Positions 5,738 to 12,455 of a stretch of DNA of 14,110 nucleotides are shown piece by piece. The DNA is taken from positions 1 to 14,110 of the forward strand of contig JALEIO010000107.1 of NCBI GenBank assembly GCA_022769845.1, given 5' to 3'. Under the pieces are notes generated by a model, which was given only the letters and a program-made list of their open reading frames with translations, searched no databases and was not told where the DNA came from. Position 1 is the stretch's first letter; the number at the start of each line of letters is the position of its first letter. The stretch is from Oscillospiraceae bacterium. Its GTDB lineage: Bacteria; Bacillota; Clostridia; UMGS1810. Both the position numbers and the translations under genes were made by a program.

Positions 5738-5744
5738 TTGTCAA
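5716..5744 (-). promoter_or_regulatory. sigma-A promoter of the marR-TauE/SafE operon
   Basis: On the minus strand, a perfect TTGACA (5744-5739), 17 bases and TATGAT (5721-5716). The -10 lies in the gap between the two operator arms, so bound regulator would flank and mask it. Confidence 0.82.
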
Positions 5745-5755
5745 GATATATTCGT

Positions 5756-5770
5756 AATTCAATTTGAATT
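5756..5770. promoter_or_regulatory. 15-bp perfect palindrome between divergent promoters
   Basis: AATTCAA-T-TTGAATT is a perfect 7-1-7 inverted repeat. It lies between the marR -35 box (5739-5744) and the rubrerythrin -35 box (5778-5783). The 7-1-7 layout is that of Fur/PerR-type boxes, and its TTCAA/TTGAA halves also resemble the MarR dyads. Which protein binds it, if any, is unknown. Confidence 0.45.
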
Positions 5771-5777
5771 TATACTA

Positions 5778-5806
5778 TTGACATTTATCATTAATTTAAT
5801 TATAAT
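5778..5806 (+). promoter_or_regulatory. Consensus sigma-A promoter of rubrerythrin
   Basis: TTGACA (5778-5783), 17 bases and TATAAT (5801-5806) match the consensus perfectly in both boxes and in spacing. The -10 is embedded in the 14-base palindrome ATTATAATTATAAT (5799-5812), a possible PerR/Fur-type operator, though AT-richness makes that weak. The leader is about 70 nt. A promoter this good suggests a strongly expressed gene that needs a repressor. Confidence 0.85.
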
Positions 5807-5885
5807 TATAATTGATGGTAGAAAATTATGGACTTTTTAGATTATTTCAATTAAATAAAAATAAATTATGAAAGGAAGAATGATT

Positions 5886-6431
5886 ATGGACAAAAAGAAC
5901 AAATACGCAGGAACTCAAACAGAGAAGAATCTTATGGAAGCATTTGCCGGCGAATCGCAGGCGAGAAACAAGTATACTTATTTTGCTTCTGTTGCCAAGA
6001 AGCAAGGCTTTGAACAGATTGCCGCGTTGTTTTTAAAAACGGCGGATAACGAAAAGGAGCACGCCAAACTCTGGTTTAAAGAACTTCAGGGAATAGGAGA
6101 TACTGCTGAAAACTTGGCTGCTGCCGCTGAAGGCGAAAACTATGAGTGGACTGATATGTACGAAGGCTTTGCAAAAACCGCTGAAGAAGAGGGCTTTAAA
6201 GACCTTGCAGTAAGATTCCGTCTTGTTGCCGCAATAGAAAAGCATCATGAAGAACGTTACCGCGCACTTCTTCACAATGTTGAAATGGCAGAGGTTTTTG
6301 CAAAAAGTGAGGTTAAGGTTTGGGAATGCCGCAACTGCGGACATATTGTAATTGGCGAAAAGGCGCCTGAAGTTTGCCCGACCTGCAATCATCCGCAGAG
6401 CTATTTTGAAATCAAAGCGGAAAACTATTAA
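5886..6431 (+). CDS. rbr: Rubrerythrin
   Basis: A 181-residue rubrerythrin, the cytoplasmic peroxidase of anaerobes that reduces hydrogen peroxide with electrons from rubredoxin. The N-terminal ferritin-like four-helix domain carries the diiron ligands: E23 in AGESQARN, E56 and H59 in DNEKEHA, glutamates around 100-102 in AEEEGF, and E118 and H121 in IEKHHEERY. The C-terminal rubredoxin-like domain holds Fe(Cys)4 with C148-x-x-C151-G and C164-x-x-C167. Length and domain order are those of classical rubrerythrin. The ATG at 5886 is chosen since AAAGGAAG at 5871-5878 is 7 bases upstream; an in-frame ATG at 5868 lies before the ribosome site. It is divergent from marR. Two hairpins with T-runs follow. 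The two rubredoxin genes of this window are natural donor candidates. Confidence 0.96.
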   Translation: MDKKNKYAGTQTEKNLMEAFAGESQARNKYTYFASVAKKQGFEQIAALFLKTADNEKEHAKLWFKELQGIGDTAENLAAAAEGENYEWTDMYEGFAKTAEEEGFKDLAVRFRLVAAIEKHHEERYRALLHNVEMAEVFAKSEVKVWECRNCGHIVIGEKAPEVCPTCNHPQSYFEIKAENY

Positions 6432-6438
6432 TTTGTAA

Positions 6439-6467
6439 TTAAGGGCTTATCTTTGCCTTAACTTTTT
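6439..6467 (+). terminator. Terminator after rubrerythrin (first)
   Basis: The arms TTAAGGGC (6439-6446) and GCCTTAA (6455-6461), with one bulged G, are followed by CTTTTT. It begins 8 bases after the rbr stop codon. Confidence 0.7.
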
Positions 6468-6515
6468 AGGATTAATTACGGTTTGACATTTTATATCAGT
6501 GTTTAATGAAAACAT

Positions 6516-6556
6516 AAAAATACGGACGGGTACATTAATTGCCCATCCGTATTTTT
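6516..6556. terminator. Long hairpin terminator (second, possibly bidirectional)
   Basis: The arms AAAAATACGGACGGG (6516-6530) and CCCATCCGTATTTTT (6542-6556) form a 15-bp stem with a single C-A mismatch. There are T-runs on both strands. It could back up the rbr terminator and stop the large minus-strand operon arriving from the right. Confidence 0.8.
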
Positions 6557-6605
6557 GTATATTTAGGATTTTTAAGAAGTGTTGTTTTGCATTTTTTCAA
6601 TGCTT

Positions 6606-6631
6606 ATTTTGCAATGTAGCAAAATATTTTT
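6606..6631 (+). terminator. Small terminator-like hairpin before repeat copy C
   Basis: ATTTTGC (6606-6612) pairs with GCAAAAT (6619-6625) over a six-base loop, followed by ATTTTT. It repeats the pattern of a hairpin and T-run immediately left of the repeat that is seen at copies A and B. Confidence 0.4.
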
Positions 6632-6676
6632 ATAACAGGGGAGGGGGCGGAGGCGTTAAAAACGCTTTTTTATAAC
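6627..6676 (+). repeat. Interspersed repeat, shortened copy C
   Basis: TTTTTATAACA is joined directly to a G-run (GGGGAGGGGG) and the right-hand block GCGTTAAAAACGCTTTTTTATAAC. This equals copy A with its central 70 or so bases deleted. The terminal hairpin GCGTT/AACGC is perfect. The TTGATG box of copy A is not retained and no gene starts downstream, so this copy is unlikely to be a promoter. It lies in the gap between rbr and the end of the large operon. Confidence 0.6.
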
Positions 6677-6724
6677 GGTGCCTTACTGCGATAATTTTTG
6701 CATATCCGCTCTGCGCGGCAACGT

Positions 6725-7558
6725 TTATTTCATTTTGTAAGCTCTATCATCAAACTTATTGTCCCAATCTTTATCATACGAAAGCATACAACTCATAACG
6801 CCGGAATCGATAAGAAGGCTTGCGCCCGACATTGTTTTTGACATATCGCTTCCCGCAAAATAAACTGCGTTTGCAATGTCCTCCGGATAGCTTTCCATCC
6901 CTACAGGCCAGTTTGCTCTCTTTTTTGCATAGTCCTCCTCGGTCATACCTTCCCAGCGGTCGTTGAAGGTTGCTCCAACAATAATGACGTTTGAGCGTAT
7001 GCCGAATTTTCCGAGCTCATAACACATATTGCGCACCATAACGTCAATTGCGCCCTTGCTCATTGCGTAAGTAATTCTGTTTGGAATTGCGCCCTTGCTG
7101 TGAACCGAGCCGATTGCCACAATACTGCCTTTTTTTCGCTCAATCATAAGCTTTGCCGCTTCCTGACAGCAAAAGAAATATCCCTTTGCATTGCAGCTCA
7201 TAACAAAATCAAACTGTTCGGGCGTAGTGCTTAAAATGCTTTGATTGTATCCCGGGTCGGTTGCGTTGGGAACAAACACATCAAGCCTTCCGAAATTTTC
7301 TTTTATATCGGCAAAAACCGCCCTGATGCTGTCAATTTTGTTGGTTTCCATTGAATATCCTCTTGCTGATATTTCAGGGTATTTTTTTTCGATTTCCATT
7401 GCGGACTTTTCTGCGGCGTCTTTTTTTCGGCTTGTAATTGCAACGTTATAGCCTTCTTTTGCAAAACGCTCCGCAACCGCATATCCAATATTTCTTGTCG
7501 CTCCCGTAATTAAGATTACGGGACGTTTGCTTATGCTCATAATTTTTTCAGTCCTCAT
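6725..7558 (-). CDS. SDR-family NAD(P)-dependent oxidoreductase
   Basis: A 277-residue classical short-chain dehydrogenase/reductase, last gene of the large operon. The Rossmann nucleotide motif TGATRNIG is at 18-25. The catalytic S151 (GSVHS) and the Y164-x-x-x-K168 motif (YAMSK) are in place with normal spacing. The usual NNAG is replaced by NATDPG (98-103), and TGxxxGIG has Asn for its middle Gly. Family members oxidise or reduce an alcohol or keto group on sugars, sugar acids or other small molecules with NAD(P). The ATG at 7558 overlaps the aldolase stop (ATGA), indicating coupling; an in-frame ATG at 7540 with GAGGA 12 bases upstream is an alternative start. With a dehydratase and a keto-acid aldolase upstream, a sugar-acid or keto-acid substrate is a reasonable inference. 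A clear terminator next to its stop was not found. Confidence 0.9.
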   Translation of the reverse strand: MRTEKIMSISKRPVILITGATRNIGYAVAERFAKEGYNVAITSRKKDAAEKSAMEIEKKYPEISARGYSMETNKIDSIRAVFADIKENFGRLDVFVPNATDPGYNQSILSTTPEQFDFVMSCNAKGYFFCCQEAAKLMIERKKGSIVAIGSVHSKGAIPNRITYAMSKGAIDVMVRNMCYELGKFGIRSNVIIVGATFNDRWEGMTEEDYAKKRANWPVGMESYPEDIANAVYFAGSDMSKTMSGASLLIDSGVMSCMLSYDKDWDNKFDDRAYKMK

Positions 7559-8208
7559 TTCAAATTTTTAATAACGTCTGTATGCGCCTTTGCAAGAAGA
7601 TAAATTTTTTCATAATCTCCGTTTTTTATATGCTCGGGCTTTAAAATTGTAATGCCGGTGCCGAATGCCTTTATGCCGCTTTGGTAATAAACAGGGATTG
7701 TTTCGGGGTTAACTCCGCCCGTTGCCATAAGCGGTATGTGCGAAAGAGGGCCCTGAAGATTTTTGATATATGCAAATCCCATATCGTCTGCCGGAAAAAG
7801 CTTTACAATATCCGCACCGAGAGAATACGCATATTCAATTTCGGTGGGTGTCATTGCGCCGGGGATTGATATAAGATTAAGCTTTTTCGTTTCGTCAATA
7901 ACCTCTTTTTTTGTATTTGGCGATATAATGTATTTTGCACCTGCGTCATAGGCGGCTTTAACCTGTTTGGCGCTTAAAACCGTTCCTGCACCGACATACA
8001 TTTTTCCGTCGGTGGCTTCAATTATTTTTTGTATGCACTTTTGATTTTCCGCTATGCAGTCGGGATTTGTCTGGTCAAAGGTTGACTCCATAAACCTAAT
8101 GCCTGCCTTATATGCCGCGCGCGCACATTCTCCGATTTTGTCCAAAGGTATTCTTCGAGCAATAAGCACCAGTTTTTCTTTGTATAAGGTTTCAATCATC
8201 TTTTCCAT
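7555..8208 (-). CDS. eda: KDPG/KHG aldolase family protein
   Basis: A 217-residue class I aldolase of the 2-keto-3-deoxy-6-phosphogluconate / 2-keto-4-hydroxyglutarate family. These TIM barrels split 2-keto-3-deoxy acids into pyruvate and an aldehyde. The Schiff-base lysine is K136 in DIVKLFPA (family KFFPA), and the general-base glutamate is E41 in FMEST. Other family segments are VGAGTVL (72-78), SPNT (96-99), IPGAMTPTE (115-123) and ATGGVNPE (162-169). Length is close to E. coli Eda. I chose ATG 8208, which overlaps the dehydratase stop as TAATG; a GTG at 8217 closer to AAAGGAG is an alternative. The stop overlaps the SDR start by 4 bases. Natural substrate uncertain: it may be phosphorylated or not. 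No kinase for a keto-deoxy sugar acid is visible nearby, which mildly favours a non-phosphorylated substrate. Confidence 0.85.
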   Translation of the reverse strand: MEKMIETLYKEKLVLIARRIPLDKIGECARAAYKAGIRFMESTFDQTNPDCIAENQKCIQKIIEATDGKMYVGAGTVLSAKQVKAAYDAGAKYIISPNTKKEVIDETKKLNLISIPGAMTPTEIEYAYSLGADIVKLFPADDMGFAYIKNLQGPLSHIPLMATGGVNPETIPVYYQSGIKAFGTGITILKPEHIKNGDYEKIYLLAKAHTDVIKNLK

Positions 8209-9863
8209 TATTCCCACGTTGCTCCTTTCGCTGTGGAGGTGACGTTTTTGGCAAAAAGTCTTAAAAACGGTTTAAACTCATCGGCTTTAAGATGCCAGTC
8301 AACCTTTTCAAGCCTGTTTTTGAGTTCTTCGTCGCTTACCATAAGATTTATGCTTCGTTTTTCAACATCAATTTTTATTGTGTCGCCGTTTTCTACTGCC
8401 GCAAGCGCGCCGCCGATTGCCGCCTCGGGCGCAATGTAGCCAATGCTAAGCCCGCTTGTACCGCCGGAAAATCTCCCGTCGGTAAGAATTGCAACCTTGT
8501 CATAGAGCGACATTCCTGCAATTTCTTTCTGGAATGCAAATGCTGTTGTGCCAAATCTGCCTTTTGGACCGAGATAACGAATTACAATCGCATGACCCTC
8601 TTTTATTTCGCCGCGTCTTAATGCAGAAAGAGCGTCGGAAACATCAGAGAATACTATCGCCCTGCCTTCAAATTTCATAAGATTTTCAGGCACCGCCGCA
8701 ACCTTTAAAATTGCTCCTTCGGGAGCTATGTTTCCTTTAAGAACCGCAAGGCCGCCGTTTTGAGAAACAGGATTTTCAAGCGTGTGAATAACATTTTCGT
8801 CATATGTTACGCCGTCTTTGTAGTTTTCGTAAATTGTTTTGCCCGTAATCGTTTTTTCGTCCTTGTTTAAAAGCGGCATAAGATTTTTCATAAGCGCCTT
8901 CATTCCGCCGGCGCGGTCAAAATCGTTGAAATAATATTTTCCGTTTGGCGCAATTTCAAGAAGAAGCGGCACTTTATTTGACATTTTATCAAAAAAATCC
9001 CACCAGCTTCGTCTTATTCCGGCTTCATACGCGATAGCGGGAATGTGCAAAAGAAGATTTGACGAGCCTGCGATTGCCGTGCACAGAATAATTGCGTTTT
9101 CAATAGCCTTTTCTGTGATTATATCGCGTGCGGTAATGCCGTTTTTTACCATTTCCATAACGTACTTTCCGGCTTGGTAAGCCATTGCGCCGAGACGCTT
9201 GTCTGTTGCGTCAATTGTGGAGTTTCCGGGAATTGCCATTCCGAGGGCCTCGGCAATACAACACATACTGTTTGCGGTAGTCATAGAGCCGCACGCTCCC
9301 TGACCTGCGTGCGCGCAGTAAACCATATCGTCAAACGCCTCCCTGGACACCTTTCCCTCCATAACCTTTCCGACAGTGGATGATACTTCCGAAAGTCCTA
9401 TTTTGCGCCCCTTATATGCGCAAAGCGGCATATATCCGCCCGTAACAACAACCGCCGGGATATTGCATCTTGCCGCCGCCATAAGCTGACCGGGAACGAT
9501 AGAATCGCAGGTTCCCAAAAGCACCATACCGTCAAACATATTTGCCTCAACATTAAGCTCCACTTCGTCCGCAATAAGATTTCTGCTCGGAAGTTCAATA
9601 TATCTTGGGTCTTTTAACACCATACCGTCGCATATTCCCGTTGTTACAACCTCAAACGGCAAGCCGCCGGCTTCGCGTATGCCGTCCTTTACACGCTGGG
9701 CAATTTCGCGAAGATGAATATGTCCGGGGTTATATTCGTTCCACGAGTTTACAACTGCGATATACGGGCGCTTGACTTCTTCTTTTGTATAGCCCATTCC
9801 GTAGAGTATTCCATCGCGTTTTACACTTCCCACGCCAAAATTCCATTTACTTCTTTCAAACAT
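8208..9863 (-). CDS. IlvD/Edd-family dehydratase, divergent metal site
   Basis: A 551-residue member of the dihydroxy-acid / sugar-acid dehydratase family, which removes water from polyhydroxy acids to give 2-keto(-3-deoxy) acids. Conserved pieces are SWNEYNPGHIHL (40-51), CDG (78-80), LPSRNLIADEVE (91-102), C119-D120, ACGSMTTANSM (190-200, C191) and TDGRFSGGTSG (461-471, with S466 at the general-base position). Several metal-site residues of characterised IlvD are changed. The first Fe-S Cys (usual PCN or PCH) is G47, the Lys after CD (carbamylated Mg ligand) is S121, and the GMxEM glutamate motif reads GTTAF (438-442). It may therefore use another cofactor or reaction. GGAGGAGG, inside the end of the kinase gene, precedes the ATG at 9863, and the gap to that gene is 2 bases. 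The specific substrate cannot be assigned; ilvD for branched-chain amino acids is unlikely given the neighbours. Confidence 0.85.
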   Translation of the reverse strand: MFERSKWNFGVGSVKRDGILYGMGYTKEEVKRPYIAVVNSWNEYNPGHIHLREIAQRVKDGIREAGGLPFEVVTTGICDGMVLKDPRYIELPSRNLIADEVELNVEANMFDGMVLLGTCDSIVPGQLMAAARCNIPAVVVTGGYMPLCAYKGRKIGLSEVSSTVGKVMEGKVSREAFDDMVYCAHAGQGACGSMTTANSMCCIAEALGMAIPGNSTIDATDKRLGAMAYQAGKYVMEMVKNGITARDIITEKAIENAIILCTAIAGSSNLLLHIPAIAYEAGIRRSWWDFFDKMSNKVPLLLEIAPNGKYYFNDFDRAGGMKALMKNLMPLLNKDEKTITGKTIYENYKDGVTYDENVIHTLENPVSQNGGLAVLKGNIAPEGAILKVAAVPENLMKFEGRAIVFSDVSDALSALRRGEIKEGHAIVIRYLGPKGRFGTTAFAFQKEIAGMSLYDKVAILTDGRFSGGTSGLSIGYIAPEAAIGGALAAVENGDTIKIDVEKRSINLMVSDEELKNRLEKVDWHLKADEFKPFLRLFAKNVTSTAKGATWE

Positions 9864-9865
9864 TT

Positions 9866-11047
9866 TTATACCTCCTCCTTGAATAATTCGTATGTTTTTC
9901 TTGCTACCATAAGCTCCTCATTTGTGGGGATTACCATTATTTTTACCTTTGAATTTTCGCTTGATATAATTCTTATTTTGTCCGATAACTCGTCATTTTT
10001 TGCATTGTCAAGATATATGCCGAATGGGTTTAAGGCATCGCACACCATTTTTCGTATTTCAGCGCTGTTTTCGCCAATGCCGCCCGAAAAAGTTATTGCA
10101 TCAGCGCCGCCGAGCAAAACCGCAAAAGAGCCGATATACTTTAAAATTTCGTAAACGTACATATCAACCGCCGTTTTACAGTCCGGATTTTTTGTGTTTT
10201 CCAAAAGAACTCGCATATCGCCGCTTACGCCCGATACGCCGAGAAGTCCGCTTTTTTCGCACAAAATTTCGTTCATCTCGTCAAGGGAAATGTGCGCTTT
10301 TTTCATAAGATAAATAAGAGCCGATACATCAATATCTCCGCAGCGATTGTTCATTGCAAGTCCGCTTTGAGGAGAAAAGCCCATACTTGTATCAAATGAT
10401 TTTCCGTCCTTTATTGCGCAGATTGACGAGCTTCCGCCAAGGTGGCACGAAATCACTCTGCAAAACCCCATTTTTTGCGTTACATACGAAGTATATGAGT
10501 GTGAAGCACCGTGAAATCCGTATTTTCGTATGCCGTATTTTTGAGCAATTTCTTTATTTAGAGGGTATGTATATGCCCTTTTTTCGATTGTGTTATGAAA
10601 GCTTGTTTCAAAAACAGCAGCCTGAAAGGTGCTCGGAAGAAGCTTTTGCATTTCTTTCATAACTGTAATATAGGGCGCATTGTGCGCGGGCGCGGCAAAG
10701 AGATATTCGTTAAGCTTTTCAAAAACCTTTTCGTCAACCTTGGCAGGATAATTCATTTCGCCTGCCATAACCGCCTTAAATCCTACTGCGTTTATTTCGT
10801 CAACTGATTTTATAATGCCTTGGTTTTTGTCGCATATAACTGCCAGCATTTTTTTGAGGCATGCACTGTAACCATCGGTTTCGGTATTGACATATCCGAC
10901 CGATTTTCCCTGATAGAAAAACTCGGTATTTTTTGAAAAAATGTTTTCACATTTTCCTTTTGCAAGGGTTTTTTCACTTAAAATTTCAATAATCTGAAAC
11001 TTAAAAGATGTGCTGCCTGCGTTTACAACCAAAATATTAAAGCCCAT
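9866..11047 (-). CDS. Acetate kinase-family acyl kinase, divergent
   Basis: A 393-residue ASKHA-fold kinase of the acetate/propionate kinase family, which interconverts acyl phosphate plus ADP with carboxylate plus ATP. Family motifs are NAGSTSFKF (9-17), YGFHGASH (177-184, H179), SMGFSPQSGLAMNNRCGDID (221-240, R235), FSGGIGEN and PTNEE near the end. Several catalytic motifs differ from acetate kinase: GHRVVHGGE reads GFKAVMAGE (89-97), the DTAFH aspartate is Glu (E147 in FETSFH), and HLGNG reads HLGGS. The carboxylate or carbamate substrate is therefore probably not acetate. The ATG at 11047 is used because GGTGA lies 5 bases upstream and the product then starts MGFNILVVNAGS like its relatives; a longer in-frame start adds 11 residues. 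It overlaps the DUF1116 gene by 11 bases. Proposed role: recovering ATP from an acyl or carbamoyl phosphate made by the FdrA module. Confidence 0.85.
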   Translation of the reverse strand: MGFNILVVNAGSTSFKFQIIEILSEKTLAKGKCENIFSKNTEFFYQGKSVGYVNTETDGYSACLKKMLAVICDKNQGIIKSVDEINAVGFKAVMAGEMNYPAKVDEKVFEKLNEYLFAAPAHNAPYITVMKEMQKLLPSTFQAAVFETSFHNTIEKRAYTYPLNKEIAQKYGIRKYGFHGASHSYTSYVTQKMGFCRVISCHLGGSSSICAIKDGKSFDTSMGFSPQSGLAMNNRCGDIDVSALIYLMKKAHISLDEMNEILCEKSGLLGVSGVSGDMRVLLENTKNPDCKTAVDMYVYEILKYIGSFAVLLGGADAITFSGGIGENSAEIRKMVCDALNPFGIYLDNAKNDELSDKIRIISSENSKVKIMVIPTNEELMVARKTYELFKEEV

Positions 11048-12455
11048 ATTTATCACCGTATGCCAAAATTGCATTTTCAAAGCATTTTATCGGAACATAT
11101 GCAACGCCGGCGCCGAGGCGCTTGCCTGTTTTTGAAATCATACCACCGTGAATAACAGGCTCAATGCCGGTATCAAGCACTTTCAAAATATCAATTCCCG
11201 TCGGCGAACCCTGATAGTTAAGTGCAGGAATAAGGTAATGTGCATTTTCTGAAATTGTTATGTTTGACATTTCAAGAGTCTGTTCAATGCCGTCAGAGAG
11301 TGTTTTTTCAAGCGCACGCATTACCGCCGGAGAAGCCGCGGCGGCAAATCCGCCGAGACCTGTTGCCTCAAGCATACAGCTGTCGCCAATCCACGGCATA
11401 ACATCGTCATCGTCAACATTTGCCGAAACATATTCGCCTACAATTTTGGGGGAGGGGGCAGTGTACCAGTTTGTGTTAAGTCCCGCAACCTTTATGCCGT
11501 AGTCCACGCCGTTGCCCTCCATTGCGGTGACAACCGTCGAATAGTCAACGTTTCTTACCGCTTCAAGCAGCGACATAGCCGACGCCATTCCAAGAGGATG
11601 GAAAAATCTTACCGTACCGTATAAAAGGTCAACGCATTTTCTCTTTGCGTCATCATCTACATAATCAGCGTCAAATATCATTTTCATAAGTTCGTTTGTT
11701 GCAATTAAGCCGGTTGCGTCCTGACGCGAATGAAGTTCATCGCCCATTTCAACTCCTCGGGTAAAAATCTTCATCATTGAAAGACCGCCGTTGCTTGTAA
11801 GAATTTTGGTAATTGCCGGGGCAATAATGTCGCGCACCATATTAAGATGCTCTCTTATGCTTTCGTTAAAAATTCCCCAGCCTGCAAGACCGCCTCTGTT
11901 AGGACCTTCAAACGGTGCGCAGAAGCCTCTTACACCGGTGTTTCTGTCCTCTACAATATTAACTACCATAGACGGTGTTGCAATGCCCGAACCGGGACCT
12001 ACAATGTGATAATCGTTTGCAGATTTGAAAAGCACCTTTCCCGATTTTAAAAGCTTTTCGGCTTCATCGCGGTCTTTTGCATATCCTTCAAAAAGGCACC
12101 CGTTTATGCCGCCTTCTTTTTGAGTTTGGCACATTCTGTCCCACTCAATGTCAGGACCCGAATGAAGAATAATTCCCTCTTGCATATCGGGAACACACTC
12201 AATTGCAGGCTTCATACCAATCCAGCACGGGTCGGTATTTTTCATAATGTCAATAATTTTTGCATTTGCCGTATCAATTTTTTCCTTAAAATTACTGTAA
12301 AGAGCTTTTTTTAGAATTTCCTCGGCACGTTTTGAAATTTCTGTCTTTTTGGAAGGCTTCCAGTCAAGCTGATGCGCCTTGACGCCTTGCTCTTTTATAG
12401 CGTCGGTAAAAACATCCGTTCCGATTCCGACAACGTTAATTTCTTGGTCAAGCAT
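11037..12455 (-). CDS. DUF1116 (YlbE/AllG-like) protein
   Basis: A 472-residue soluble protein of the DUF1116 family, typified by E. coli YlbE (AllG), always found beside FdrA-like proteins. Recognisable conserved segments are a Gly-rich NDYHIVGPGSGIATPS (147-162), GFCAPFEGPNRGGLAGWG (177-194) and FTRGVEMGDELHSRQ (231-245). In E. coli the FdrA, YlbE and YlbF (DUF2877) proteins have been linked to carbamoyl transfer from oxalurate, giving oxamate and carbamoyl phosphate. The present copy lies in a different operon and may act on another substrate. The ATG at 12455 directly abuts the fdrA stop (TAAATG), with GGAGG about 8 bases upstream inside the end of fdrA. Its 3' end overlaps the kinase gene by 11 bases. 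Family placement is good; function is inferred from the family and its partner genes. Confidence 0.83.
   Translation of the reverse strand: MLDQEINVVGIGTDVFTDAIKEQGVKAHQLDWKPSKKTEISKRAEEILKKALYSNFKEKIDTANAKIIDIMKNTDPCWIGMKPAIECVPDMQEGIILHSGPDIEWDRMCQTQKEGGINGCLFEGYAKDRDEAEKLLKSGKVLFKSANDYHIVGPGSGIATPSMVVNIVEDRNTGVRGFCAPFEGPNRGGLAGWGIFNESIREHLNMVRDIIAPAITKILTSNGGLSMMKIFTRGVEMGDELHSRQDATGLIATNELMKMIFDADYVDDDAKRKCVDLLYGTVRFFHPLGMASAMSLLEAVRNVDYSTVVTAMEGNGVDYGIKVAGLNTNWYTAPSPKIVGEYVSANVDDDDVMPWIGDSCMLEATGLGGFAAAASPAVMRALEKTLSDGIEQTLEMSNITISENAHYLIPALNYQGSPTGIDILKVLDTGIEPVIHGGMISKTGKRLGAGVAYVPIKCFENAILAYGDKYGL

Noticed and set aside
6678..6724. Terminator directly after the SDR gene (CCGC/GCGG hairpin)
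   Set aside because: The stem is only four pairs and the T-run is missing or interrupted on the minus strand; the stronger hairpin at 6516-6556 is a better candidate.
8208..9863. Branched-chain amino-acid ilvD
   Set aside because: No other ilv or leu genes nearby, and the metal-site motifs differ from true dihydroxy-acid dehydratase.
9714..10154. 146-residue plus-strand open frame opposite the dehydratase and kinase genes
   Set aside because: It is antisense to two genes with strong family motifs, has no clear ribosome site and no recognisable domain.
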